Origin: Pseudomonas sp. Ant30-3
Lineage (GTDB): Bacteria > Pseudomonadota > Gammaproteobacteria > Pseudomonadales > Pseudomonadaceae
DNA length: 64,000 nucleotides
NCBI RefSeq assembly: GCF_000690905.1
Contig: NZ_JMCL01000035.1
Span: forward strand, 27,308 to 91,307
Direction of reading: 5' to 3'
A program made the translations under genes and the position numbers. Shown here in pieces: positions 29,417-38,594 of this stretch (position 1 is its first letter; every line of letters starts with the position of its first letter). The notes under the pieces are model-generated. The model did no database searches. It was not told the DNA's origin and was given only the letters and a program-made list of their open reading frames with translations.

Positions 29417-29735
29417 GATGACTCCGCTAAGCGTGTTGATCCAGCTATCGAAGCTTAGCTCGCGCAATGTCTATATGCTATTACACGCTCATAGGGAGAA
29501 CCAAACAGCCAGTCCGATGTGGCTGCTGTCTATGGGCACAATGCCACCATTCAGATACCATTCGCATCAATCGGGATACAGGACAAGCCTAAGGGACTTA
29601 ACTGTGTCTGAAGCTAGCACTGACAGCGTTTATTAAAAGCGAGCAGGAGCTGTGGCTGAGACGAGCTGGTTGCCAAGGAGGCACTATCCCTGGCCGCCGC
29701 TCCATGGGCTGCAGGTCGGCAACAGGGAAGCCACT
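29417..29735. promoter_or_regulatory. Divergent promoter region, CHAT gene and NERD operon
   Basis: These 319 nt separate two genes that point away from each other and must hold both promoters. I see no convincing gene or clear operator. An in-frame GTG at 29652 could extend the NERD protein by 28 residues, but its AGGAG lies only 2 nt away. Confidence 0.4.
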
Positions 29736-32700
29736 ATGCAAATCGTCGTTCGGGGCAATGGGTTGCACAAGAGCGAGACAAACGCTCTGGATCAGATGCA
29801 AAAGCACCTGCGTGAGAGCTGGTTCGGTTACGCATCGGTATTGGTTGCGGATAAGCAAGGTTCGATGGAGTTCGACCTCATTGTCGTGACGCATGACCGC
29901 GTGCTCGTGGTCGAACTTAAAGAATGGCACGGCAAGCTGACCAACTATGATGGTAACTGGATCATTACCACCCCGCGTGGCGAGCAGAACAGGGGAAAAA
30001 GTGCCTATCACCGCAAGCGAGACCAGGGGTATCGTCTGGCGGCCATTCTCAAAAGAGAAATTGGCCATAAGCTCTCCTACGATCCCTTCGTCGAAGCGCA
30101 CGTGGTGCTCTGTGGTAGCGCGACACCTGAGCATCTGCCTGAAGGGGAGCGCAAGTACGTTCACACCCTTGAAAACTTTCTGAAGATCGCGGGCAAAGGC
30201 TACGAGAGCTTGGTTCAGCAAGTGCGAATGATTAAGTTCGACGAAATGGGCAGGCTAAGGCCCAACAAAGCCCAGCCCATTTTCGACAGCTTCTTTCGGG
30301 GTAACCGTGTAGAGCTTGCTGAATTCCAATACCTGGAATACACAGCTGCTCATGCCCCAGACCGCATGCATGATCAGCATCTGTTCAGTGAGTACCCCGC
30401 CACCAAAGCCGGCCCACCTGTTGGCAAGGCCATGATGCGTCGGTGGGACTTGGCAGCTTTAGGGCTGGCATTTCACGATGATGAGACATGGCGGCGTGTG
30501 GTGACGCGAGAAGACTTTGTCTTTCGCACCGCCAGCGCTGCGAACAGCCCGTTAGAAGATTTTCTTCTCAGGCCTTTGTCCCCGATGGTTGAGGACAACA
30601 TCACCAGTGACTGCGTCGAATTGTTCGAGATTCGCAAGAACACTCTGCGTCTTGAGCAGCACCTGAATCTGCATGGCCACAAATGGTCGGTTGACGAACG
30701 TCTTGACCTGACCAAGGCTTTATTGGCGCCCTTTGCCGAAATGCACAGCATGGGTTTTGCGCATCGGGACATCGACACGCAGAACCTTTGGTACTCCCAG
30801 GATTCGCGCATCGTCTTAGCCTCCAGTTTCCATGCCGCCTTCGTGCCTGACAAAGGCACGGTCAAGGATCTGGCCGAACGCCTAAAAAGCAACACGACTC
30901 TCCTGCCCGAAGATGTTTATGCCTCACAGGGTGATGTACTCAGCCCGTTTGCCAAAGACGTCTACCTGCTGGCCCTGGTCGCCCACAAGATTTGTTTTCA
31001 CGGCGCCAAGTTTGTCCTGGAAGAAGGCATTTGCGTATGGCGCTCAGTGGCCAGTGATTCCTTCGATGGCAAGCTGGACGGATTCTTCGCCAAGGCAATG
31101 GATCTTGAGCAGAAGAACCGCTTTGCTAATGCTTCTGAAATGCTTGCTGAATTTAACACCCTGGCGATCGGCAAACCGCTGCAATATGACGATACCCAGG
31201 AGGTCATGCAGGAGATTGCCAAGGGCGATTTCGTCAAGGCCGATTGGAACCCCTACATGCTGATGAGCTATTTCCCGCCAGCGCGAGGGATCGTTCCTAT
31301 CAGCACTGCAGAGAAAATGGTTTATCGGTGTGTGTTCGACTCTGAAGAGGCACTATTTAAGTTCTGGCCGAAGGCCGTGGTCGACCTGAACAATCCTGGC
31401 ACCAACCGCCGTATCCTGCGCATGAGAAAGCGCATCGAGCAGTCTCTTGAGGCCGAATTGCCACTGCCGGCGCTGCTGACTCATGGCATGTTTGCAGGCG
31501 GCAATGGACTATTTGTCGTCACGCGCTTCGAGCAGGGCACTGGCTGGCCTGAATTTGTTAAGACTTTGGACAACCTTGAGAAGAAGCTGGAGGCCGCTTC
31601 GGCACTCTGCAATCTGCTGATCAATGTGCATGGCCGAGATTTTGCGCACGGGGATCTGCATCCAGACAACATTCTGGTTCGTTCAAGCGGTGAGGGCGAG
31701 CCTCTTTCGCTGATGTTCATTGACGCGCTCGATTTTGGTGACACCTCTGATCCCTACAATGTTGAATACGGACCGGCCAACCCGGCCAGCACCGACAGCT
31801 TTGGTCGCGACTGCTATGCGCTCTACAAGATCGTAGGCGAGCTACTAGGAGCTGAAGCCCCTACATCTCTGGTCGCCGAGTTAGCTTTGGCTAAAGAGCA
31901 GCCGAACGGGATTCCCGTTGCCATTGATCCGCTGATCGAAAGCCTGAAGGCAGAGCTCGACGCTCTTCGAAAGCCTAAGGCAGAAGAATTACCCGCACTT
32001 AAATTTGTCGCTGATGTCTTCCGGTGGCCCACAGAAGAGACATTACTTCAGAGCAAGGAGTCCTCGTATTACCTGCAGGTCGAGCATGCTGACCGCAATC
32101 CAGAGCTGCTACACATCAGGCTGACCGCACTGGACAGGCGTCTGACATTCAATTTTGATCCCGTGCACCTGACGCTGTCATCGCCTCGGCTCTCCGATGT
32201 GTCGTTCAGCGATTACATTTCGGCAGGGCACAAAGCTCAGGCTACCTTCATCCATCCCGTCACCGTTCAAAAAGGTATTTCAACCAAGGCTACCGATGAG
32301 GCGTTCGTACGTTTTCTGCTGAGCCAAGAGCCCGTGCAGAGCTTCCTGAAGAAATCCGAGTCGGTGTCAGGCGAAGAGGAGGGCTGTGAGGAAAGTGATG
32401 AATTCGCCGATCAGAGCATCAGGCCATCGGCTATCTGGAAGGCAATGCTGGAAACCGAAGGTGACCAGCTCATGCGCGTCGAAATCGAGAATGCCGTTTT
32501 TGAAGAGAGCGCTAGTGGCGCGCTACTCATTCCCTATGTGCCGCAAAATGGCCAGGATCTGGACTTCAACGAAGATGCCGGTGATATCGGCATCTATCTG
32601 GAGGGCGAGAACCGCCCGTTTGGTGAGGTGGTGGCCGAAGAGTGCAGTTCAACACAAATGGCTGTGCGCATTTTTTCTGCCGGCATTCGCAGCGTCAAAC

Positions 32701-34694
32701 AGAAGCTGACGCCGGGCACGGAGCTTATTTTTGAGTCCAAACTCAACAACGCCTCTCGCGAGCGCCGCAAGAAAGCCATGGAGCGTGTGCTCAACGGAGT
32801 GTCCCGAATTGCCCACCTCCCTGTCTACTTCGATCAAGCCGGGGCCCTGCAGTCCAAGGTGACTGGCAAGATCCCGGATGAAGTTGCAATCCGAGAGCGC
32901 TACGACTCGGATAAGGGGCAACTCAATCCACGCCAAGTCATCGCTTTCCAGCGGGTCATCTCCGAAGGGCCGATCGGTGTATTGCAGGGGCCGCCTGGCA
33001 CGGGCAAAACCGCCTTCGTCACCAAGCTTATCCACTACCTATTTGAAAATGAGCTGGCAGGTAACATCCTGCTGGTGGGGCAATCACATGCCTCGGTGGA
33101 CACGGTCGCGCTCAAGGCCCGCGAACTCTGCTCAGAGCTCGGCACAGACGTCAGCGTCATTCGCCTGGGCCACGAATCGGCCATCGACGATCAGATGCTC
33201 CAGTGCCATTCCAGCTCAATACAGCGCCAGATCCGCTTCAAGTTTCAACGTGAGTACGAAAAGCGGATCAATGCTCTGGCTTCCCGGCTTATGCTCAGCC
33301 AAGATCTGGTCGAGGAACTGGCCAAGCTACACCGCAGCATCAGTCCGCTTCTCGATCGTATGCGCACCTACATCAAGCAGAAGGACGATATCGCTTCTAA
33401 GCGCCAAATAAGCGAAGAAATCCGCATCGAAAGGGTGATGGACTATGACAGCAAGATCAAAAGCTGTGTCGAGTCACTGCAGCATCACATGGACAGCCGG
33501 GGCTATGAGTTCACCCTGCCATCGCCCACCGCGCCGGAGTTCTGGCGCGAATTGTCCAGCCAGGTGGCGCGCCAGCACGGTGTGACCAATCAGCTAGCCC
33601 TGCAGCGCCTGAACAACCTGATCAGCATCAGCCAGGACTGGATAGATGTTTTGGGCTCGGGAGCGGCCAACTACGACAAGTTTCTGGTCAAGACCTCCCA
33701 GCTGGTGTGCGGCACTCTGGTAGGCATCGGAGCGGGAGCCTTGCACATCGAAGAGATGGAGTTCGACTGGGTCATCGTCGACGAGGCAGGCCGCGCGCAA
33801 GCGTCGGAGCTAATGATTGCCATGCAATGCGGGCGCCGCGTTTTGCTGGTGGGCGACCACAAACAGTTGGCCCCCATGTACGAGAAAAAACACGTGCGCG
33901 CAGTGGCCAGGAAACTGCAGATTGATGAGCGGGAAGTGGTTAAGACCGACTTCGAGCGCGCATTTACTGTGAACAATGGCATTACTCTCGACACCCAGTA
34001 CCGAATGATTGAGCCGATTGGAAACATTGTCAGCCACTGCTTCTATAAAGGCGAGCTGCACAGCTACCGCAAAAAGGCGGATTCGTGGTGTGACGAACTT
34101 CCGTATCCGTTTAATAAGCCTGTCAGCTGGATCGACAGCGGTTCGGGAGAACGCGCGGTCAATGAGGATGAGCCCCAGAAGGGTAAATTCGTCAACAAGC
34201 ATGAGGTTGCAGTTTGCTTGCACTTGCTGCGTCAGCTCGCAAGACCCGAACACATGGAAAAGCTGAATGCCAAGCGTACGCCGATGAATCCTCAGCCTAT
34301 AGGTCTGATCACCATGTACCGAGGTCAGAAGCGCTTGATCGAGGAAGAATTGAGTAGGGCTGAGTGGGCGGCGCCGCTTCGAGATGCAGTCAGAATCGAT
34401 ACGGTTGACTCGTACCAAGGTAGCGAAAACACGTTATTAATTCTTAGCTTGGTGAGGAATAATGACAAAGGCCTCCAAGGCTTTCTTGTTGATCAATCGC
34501 GAATCAATGTCGCCTTGTCCCGGGCCAAAGATCGCTTAGTCATTATCGGTTCCAAGAAAATGTGGAGCGGGGTGAATGCACCATCTGCGCTAGGAAGTGT
34601 GGTCAGTTACGTGACCAAGCAACATGCCAAGTCACCTGATGATTACGAAATCGTAGATGGCACCACTGTGATAGAGGGGCAGCGCCATGAGTGA
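29736..34694 (+). CDS. NERD - kinase - kinase - SF1 helicase fusion
   Basis: A giant protein of 1652 residues from ATG 29736, which has AGGGA 7 nt upstream. A NERD nuclease-related domain comes first, with Asp47 and Glu60-x-Lys62 (VVELKEWHG). Two protein-kinase-like modules follow: HRDIDTQN (His343-Asp345) and HGDLHPDN (His638, Asp640, Asn645) with FIDALDFGD. A middle region is unrecognised. The helicase has QGPPGTGKT (Lys1091), VIVDEAGRA (Asp1349, Glu1350) and a C-terminal DSYQGSEN and NVALSRAKDR typical of COG1112/Upf1-like enzymes. The closest described plan is MkoA of Mokosh type I (kinase plus helicase). The second gene overlaps its stop. Confidence 0.82.
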   Translation: MQIVVRGNGLHKSETNALDQMQKHLRESWFGYASVLVADKQGSMEFDLIVVTHDRVLVVELKEWHGKLTNYDGNWIITTPRGEQNRGKSAYHRKRDQGYRLAAILKREIGHKLSYDPFVEAHVVLCGSATPEHLPEGERKYVHTLENFLKIAGKGYESLVQQVRMIKFDEMGRLRPNKAQPIFDSFFRGNRVELAEFQYLEYTAAHAPDRMHDQHLFSEYPATKAGPPVGKAMMRRWDLAALGLAFHDDETWRRVVTREDFVFRTASAANSPLEDFLLRPLSPMVEDNITSDCVELFEIRKNTLRLEQHLNLHGHKWSVDERLDLTKALLAPFAEMHSMGFAHRDIDTQNLWYSQDSRIVLASSFHAAFVPDKGTVKDLAERLKSNTTLLPEDVYASQGDVLSPFAKDVYLLALVAHKICFHGAKFVLEEGICVWRSVASDSFDGKLDGFFAKAMDLEQKNRFANASEMLAEFNTLAIGKPLQYDDTQEVMQEIAKGDFVKADWNPYMLMSYFPPARGIVPISTAEKMVYRCVFDSEEALFKFWPKAVVDLNNPGTNRRILRMRKRIEQSLEAELPLPALLTHGMFAGGNGLFVVTRFEQGTGWPEFVKTLDNLEKKLEAASALCNLLINVHGRDFAHGDLHPDNILVRSSGEGEPLSLMFIDALDFGDTSDPYNVEYGPANPASTDSFGRDCYALYKIVGELLGAEAPTSLVAELALAKEQPNGIPVAIDPLIESLKAELDALRKPKAEELPALKFVADVFRWPTEETLLQSKESSYYLQVEHADRNPELLHIRLTALDRRLTFNFDPVHLTLSSPRLSDVSFSDYISAGHKAQATFIHPVTVQKGISTKATDEAFVRFLLSQEPVQSFLKKSESVSGEEEGCEESDEFADQSIRPSAIWKAMLETEGDQLMRVEIENAVFEESASGALLIPYVPQNGQDLDFNEDAGDIGIYLEGENRPFGEVVAEECSSTQMAVRIFSAGIRSVKQKLTPGTELIFESKLNNASRERRKKAMERVLNGVSRIAHLPVYFDQAGALQSKVTGKIPDEVAIRERYDSDKGQLNPRQVIAFQRVISEGPIGVLQGPPGTGKTAFVTKLIHYLFENELAGNILLVGQSHASVDTVALKARELCSELGTDVSVIRLGHESAIDDQMLQCHSSSIQRQIRFKFQREYEKRINALASRLMLSQDLVEELAKLHRSISPLLDRMRTYIKQKDDIASKRQISEEIRIERVMDYDSKIKSCVESLQHHMDSRGYEFTLPSPTAPEFWRELSSQVARQHGVTNQLALQRLNNLISISQDWIDVLGSGAANYDKFLVKTSQLVCGTLVGIGAGALHIEEMEFDWVIVDEAGRAQASELMIAMQCGRRVLLVGDHKQLAPMYEKKHVRAVARKLQIDEREVVKTDFERAFTVNNGITLDTQYRMIEPIGNIVSHCFYKGELHSYRKKADSWCDELPYPFNKPVSWIDSGSGERAVNEDEPQKGKFVNKHEVAVCLHLLRQLARPEHMEKLNAKRTPMNPQPIGLITMYRGQKRLIEEELSRAEWAAPLRDAVRIDTVDSYQGSENTLLILSLVRNNDKGLQGFLVDQSRINVALSRAKDRLVIIGSKKMWSGVNAPSALGSVVSYVTKQHAKSPDDYEIVDGTTVIEGQRHE

Positions 34695-36243
34695 AGAATA
34701 TCAAGCCGTTGATGCCTCAGGCTTTCGCATTTGCAACACAATTTCCCTGCTTTTGCCTGCATACCAGTATCAAATAAACTGCTCATGGACGAAGGAAGTC
34801 TCCTTGCCTGCGGTGGAGGAGTTCACATGTCGCCTGCTGTTGGCCTTGCAGGAAGTGCTGCCTGGAGAGATTCGTGAGTATTTCGGCTTGTCCAAGCGCG
34901 AGTGCGAGGTCTTGATCGAAACTCTCATCCGAAACAAGCTGGCCGTCTACACGAATGACGGGCATTTGACACCTTCAGCGATTCTCACAGATCGTACCAA
35001 GGGAAGCACATCGGCCAGTCCGAGTCTCACTAAGTATGAAGAGCGGATTGAGCGCCCGATTTTTGAGTTGCTGACCAAGACCATAATGCCTGCCAGTCAG
35101 AACAATCGCACTCGCTGGGGGTTGCCTCAAATTCCGGTGCCGGCGGAAAATAAAGCTTGGTCCGTTCAGGCTGTGGCAGATGCCTTTGGCGATCAGTATC
35201 GCGCTTTTCTGGACTTCTCCAAGCTGCCCGAGTCCGAAGCTCGGAAGACCAGGCTCTATAAGGTAGGTGCATGCGATCAGGCGGCTCCAGTGAACATTCA
35301 GGTGGATCTGGAAATCGGGCTACTGCCAACCCAGGCGGGCAATGTCGAAGTCATCAAGCGCGTTGCCGAGAAAGTTGGCGGCACTCGCCAGCGCCCCTTA
35401 AGTATGGAGCTCGAAGCCAAGATTTCCGACTATCTCAATAGCCTACGGATGCCTAAGGGCGGCATGACCCCCCAAGCCTATTGCGAGGAGTTCGGGGATG
35501 AAGTGTTGACCCGCTATCTAGATGACCGAGGCCTGGATATCAACACGTGGCTGATTGATCATAAGGAGCGTAGGACGGGCTACGGCAGCCAAGCCACGAG
35601 GGCTATGATCGGACCGATTTATGACAACAACAACCGAATTACTTTGGGGCGGATGCTCGAAGACCTATCTCGGGACTGGCAAGAGGGTCAGGTTCACTCG
35701 GCATTGTGGCTGTCGAGCTCTGTGCCTCTGTGGGCAGCTAACGGCACATTGCTCAGCGACTTCTGCCGCAGAACCGCCGAGAAGCTTAGTGAGGCGCCTC
35801 ACGTCAAAGGTCGGATTACCGCTATCGTCCCATTCGATGAACAAAGGGAGTTCGGCCAGCTGCGCAGCACGTATCACAATCGGATTCCTAACGGGCTTGC
35901 TTTCAAAGGATCGGATCTTCAGGACCGGTTTGAGATTTTCCTGGTCCCTGGGCAGTTGGCCGTGGTGCAGTACCACTTTCAGCCCAGTGACGAGAGCGCG
36001 GCGACGGTCCCGATTGGTTACATCACCTGTGATCCGCAGCGTGTTGCCCACATTGACAGCTTCCTAAATTCCCGACTGGTGGGGAGAGGTGAGGGCCATG
36101 TGGTGTGGAGTGAGGATTCTGAGCGAGACATCGCTAATCATATGGAAAAGGATCGCCTGGAGCTAATCCAGTCCAGTGGGCGCGGACTTCCGATGTCTAG
36201 CCAAGTGAAGCTCACAATCAAGAAGCCGCCTAGAAAAATCTAG
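34687..36243 (+). CDS. Partner of the NERD-helicase, unknown family
   Basis: A 518-residue protein whose ATG overlaps the helicase stop by 8 nt, so the pair is co-translated. Residues about 55-100 (REYFGLSKRECEVLIETLIR) look like a winged helix. The C-terminal part has a strand pattern (RFEIFLVPGQLAVVQYHF, then IGYITCDPQRV) faintly like a phospholipase D fold, but I find no intact HxKxxxxD motif. In Mokosh type I the partner MkoB is a PLD-family protein, so this may be a degenerate relative. I cannot assign a function from sequence. Confidence 0.55.
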   Translation: MSEEYQAVDASGFRICNTISLLLPAYQYQINCSWTKEVSLPAVEEFTCRLLLALQEVLPGEIREYFGLSKRECEVLIETLIRNKLAVYTNDGHLTPSAILTDRTKGSTSASPSLTKYEERIERPIFELLTKTIMPASQNNRTRWGLPQIPVPAENKAWSVQAVADAFGDQYRAFLDFSKLPESEARKTRLYKVGACDQAAPVNIQVDLEIGLLPTQAGNVEVIKRVAEKVGGTRQRPLSMELEAKISDYLNSLRMPKGGMTPQAYCEEFGDEVLTRYLDDRGLDINTWLIDHKERRTGYGSQATRAMIGPIYDNNNRITLGRMLEDLSRDWQEGQVHSALWLSSSVPLWAANGTLLSDFCRRTAEKLSEAPHVKGRITAIVPFDEQREFGQLRSTYHNRIPNGLAFKGSDLQDRFEIFLVPGQLAVVQYHFQPSDESAATVPIGYITCDPQRVAHIDSFLNSRLVGRGEGHVVWSEDSERDIANHMEKDRLELIQSSGRGLPMSSQVKLTIKKPPRKI

Positions 36244-36499
36244 TGGGTTATAACGGGCTGCTTTAGAATTTTTAAAGTTCTATATGTTCAGCTCAACGGG
36301 GCGTTATGTGCATGTGGCGCCTCGGTCGAGGCGCCATACATAAGTGCTCAATTCCATTTTAGGCTGGTGGAGGCGGATGCTACAAACGTGACTCTAGGCC
36401 TTCAATGGAAATCGTTTGGCACTCTATGTTCTGAGGCTCAAACCGTTGGTCTGAATTTTAGCGAGGCTCAGACAAGCAGCTTAAAAATACACTTATCGA

Positions 36500-36551
36500 T
36501 TTTGTAAAGTTTCCTGAGCCTTGCACGGCATAAATTTACGAAAAACTTTAC
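36500..36551. repeat. Right island end / attachment-like site
   Basis: TTTTGTAAAGTTT (36500-36512), identical to 14656-14668, is followed by CCTGAGCC (36513-36520). GTAAAGTTT (36504-36512) is also inverted as AAACTTTAC (36543-36551), 30 nt away. The bases 36244-36499 before it are AT-rich with no gene seen. The GGCTCAAACCG stretch near 36440 resembles GGCTCTAAACCG near 26541, as expected for right ends of one family. Confidence 0.6.
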
Positions 36552-36690
36552 ACTAATAAGGGGTCGGTGTAGTGATGATCCGTCTAATACCCAATAACAT
36601 ATGGGTTTAAGCCCGGTCAGTCGTTCGTCTTGCTGGGTGTCTGGTATTTACAACCGTTCTGATCCACAGCTTCATTCGATCTGAACAAGA

Positions 36691-36721
36691 AGGCCCGATG
36701 CTTACCGCATCGGGCCTTTTT
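36691..36721. terminator. Terminator behind the isochorismatase-like gene
   Basis: AGGCCCGATGC (36691-36701), loop TTACC, GCATCGGGCCT (36707-36717), then T residues. It is an 11-bp stem that works best on the plus strand but also follows the minus-strand gene ending at 36749. The 36552-36690 stretch before it might encode a short RNA that ends here; I see no firm promoter. Confidence 0.75.
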
Positions 36722-36748
36722 CATGGGCGAGAAGAACTGACTGATGGA

Positions 36749-37300
36749 TTATTTCGCTGCCAAAAACTCAGCCGTAGACACCACACTCGCATAAGCAAAC
36801 CCCAGCGCCGCCATGAACGCGGCATGCACCTGAGCAGCCGGCACCGTCACACCATTGAACTCCAGATCCCGCGAGGCGCAGGCGTCGTGGATGACGGTGA
36901 CGGTGTACCCGAAATCCGCAGCGGCGCGGGTGATGCCGTCGATGCACATGTGGCTCATGCTGCCGACAACGACCAGTTCCTTGATGTCCTGCTCGTCGAG
37001 GATCGACTTCAATTCGGTTTCGCGGAACGAGTTGACGAAGTGCTTGAGCACCACTGGCTCGTCGGCGCGGTTGAGGACTTTGGGGTGCAGCTTTGCGCCT
37101 TCCGAACCTGGGGTGAAGAACGGAGCATCGTCGGAGGTGAATTCGTGACGGATGTGCACCACCGACTCACCGGCGTCACGAAACGCTTCGAGCAATCGTA
37201 CCGCGTTGTCCGCCGCCGCATCAGCACCGACCAAGGGCCATTTGCCTTGCGCGAAATAGTCGTTCTGGATATCGACTACGATGAGTGCTTGCTTGGCCAT
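36749..37300 (-). CDS. Isochorismatase-family cysteine hydrolase
   Basis: A 183-residue cytoplasmic hydrolase. The family triad is visible: Asp10 in VVDIQNDY, Lys86 in VVLKHFVN and Cys119 in GSMSHMCIDG. Such enzymes cleave isochorismate, nicotinamide or related amides; the substrate cannot be read from sequence. It is divergent from a GlxA-type regulator, which commonly controls such neighbours. Confidence 0.88.
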   Translation of the reverse strand: MAKQALIVVDIQNDYFAQGKWPLVGADAAADNAVRLLEAFRDAGESVVHIRHEFTSDDAPFFTPGSEGAKLHPKVLNRADEPVVLKHFVNSFRETELKSILDEQDIKELVVVGSMSHMCIDGITRAAADFGYTVTVIHDACASRDLEFNGVTVPAAQVHAAFMAALGFAYASVVSTAEFLAAK

Positions 37301-37401
37301 GACTGTTTCCTCGAAATGCGTTTGGGTGTGGAATGAAGTATCGGCTCATGCTGTTACGCTGAGGATTGGCCGCACCGACAATAACGAGGGGAAAACTGAC
37401 A

Positions 37402-38394
37402 ATGACCGCGCATAGGGCTATCGCTGAGCTGGGTGTGCTGATTTATCCCGGTGCGCAAATGGCGGCGGTGCATGGTCTGACTGATCTGTTCGGGGTGGCC
37501 AATGCCATCGCTGCCGAGCATCAGGCTATGCAGTTGCCGATACTGCGCGTCACGCACTGGCAAAGCAGCGCGGATCTGCCACCCGTGCGCATCCATGACA
37601 GTCATCCCGCGCCGGACCGAGCGCTGGTGGCGCTATTGATCCCACCGTCGATTGGCGGTTTCTCTGAAGGTCAGGCTCCGCAGGCGCTGATTCAGTGGTT
37701 GCGTGAGCTGCATGCCAACGGTGCAACGCTGGGCGGTGTTTGCGTGGGTTCGATTCTTCTGGCGGAAAGTGGATTACTCGACGGTCGCAGCGCCACTACC
37801 CACTGGACCTCGGCCAAAACCTTCGCCGAGCGATACCCGGCGATCAAGCTCAAGGCAGATACGCCGATCGTCGACGACGGCGATTTGATCACTACGGCCG
37901 GGCTGATGGCATGGTCCGAACTGGGTTTGCGTCTGGTCGATCGGTTGTTGGGGCCAAGCATTGCCACGGCCACGGCGCGCTTTCTGGTGGTGGAACACAG
38001 CGACAGTGCCAGCCAGTGTGGCAGCAACTTTTCACCCATTCTTAACCACGGCGACGCATCGATTCTCAAGGTTCAGCATTGGCTGCAAGGCAACGGGGCG
38101 ACTGATGTATCGCTGACAGCGATGGCCGGGCAGGCGGGGCTGGAGGAGCGCACCTTTCTGCGTCGATTTCGCGCCGCGACCGGGTTGAGACCGACTGAAT
38201 ATTGTCAGCATCTGCGAGTCGGCAAAGCCCGGGAAATGCTCGAGTTCACCAACGGCACCATCGACCATATAGCCTGGACTGTCGGGTACCAGGATCCCGG
38301 TGCGTTTCGCGCAACGTTCAGGAAGATTACCGGGCTGGCGCCGAGTGAATATCGAGCGCGCTTTGGGGTGACGCCGGTCGCTGTAACCCGGTAG
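37402..38394 (+). CDS. GlxA-family transcriptional regulator
   Basis: A 330-residue regulator from ATG 37402, behind GAGGGG. The N-terminal half is a DJ-1/PfpI-like domain with the nucleophile-elbow region GGVCVGSILLAESGLLDGR. The C-terminal 100 residues form an AraC double helix-turn-helix (GLEERTFLRRFRAATGLRPT and YQDPGAFRATFRKITGLAPS). It probably senses a small metabolite and activates the divergent hydrolase gene; this is inferred from gene arrangement. Confidence 0.88.
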   Translation: MTAHRAIAELGVLIYPGAQMAAVHGLTDLFGVANAIAAEHQAMQLPILRVTHWQSSADLPPVRIHDSHPAPDRALVALLIPPSIGGFSEGQAPQALIQWLRELHANGATLGGVCVGSILLAESGLLDGRSATTHWTSAKTFAERYPAIKLKADTPIVDDGDLITTAGLMAWSELGLRLVDRLLGPSIATATARFLVVEHSDSASQCGSNFSPILNHGDASILKVQHWLQGNGATDVSLTAMAGQAGLEERTFLRRFRAATGLRPTEYCQHLRVGKAREMLEFTNGTIDHIAWTVGYQDPGAFRATFRKITGLAPSEYRARFGVTPVAVTR

Positions 38395-38494
38395 AGATCG
38401 CCGCAAGAAAGTACGGAGACAGGTCGTGCAAAAAACCGGAGGCGCACAGCGCTTCGTGCAGAATAAAACAGGCTGTACGCCATTACTTCCTACT

Positions 38495-38521
38495 GAAGCG
38501 CCCGGTTTTCGGGGCGCTTTC
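38495..38521 (+). terminator. Weak hairpin before the DUF3182 gene
   Basis: AAGCGCCC (38496-38503) pairs with GGGCGCTT (38512-38519) around GGTTTTCG. It lies about 100 nt after the GlxA-type gene and may end its transcript. The T-run is short. Confidence 0.5.
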
Positions 38522-38594
38522 GACCTGGCGCTAACTGGCCTGATCTCTGCACCTTCTACACTACATTCATCACGCGTTGATTGGAGGGGAATGC

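Larger units (their letters stand above)
26620..36520. mobile_element. GInt-type genomic island, unit 2 (recombinase-deficient)
   Basis: The block begins with a diverged copy of the island left end and a truncated ginA. It ends at a related motif at 36500-36520. Cargo: a CHAT protease gene and a two-gene NERD-kinase-helicase operon. Full recombinase genes are absent, so it would depend on unit 1 or be fixed. Boundaries are inferred from repeats only. Confidence 0.6.

Noticed and set aside
29652..29735. GTG start 28 residues upstream for the NERD protein
   Set aside because: Its AGGAG is only 2 nt from the GTG; ATG 29736 has better spacing and begins at the NERD domain edge.
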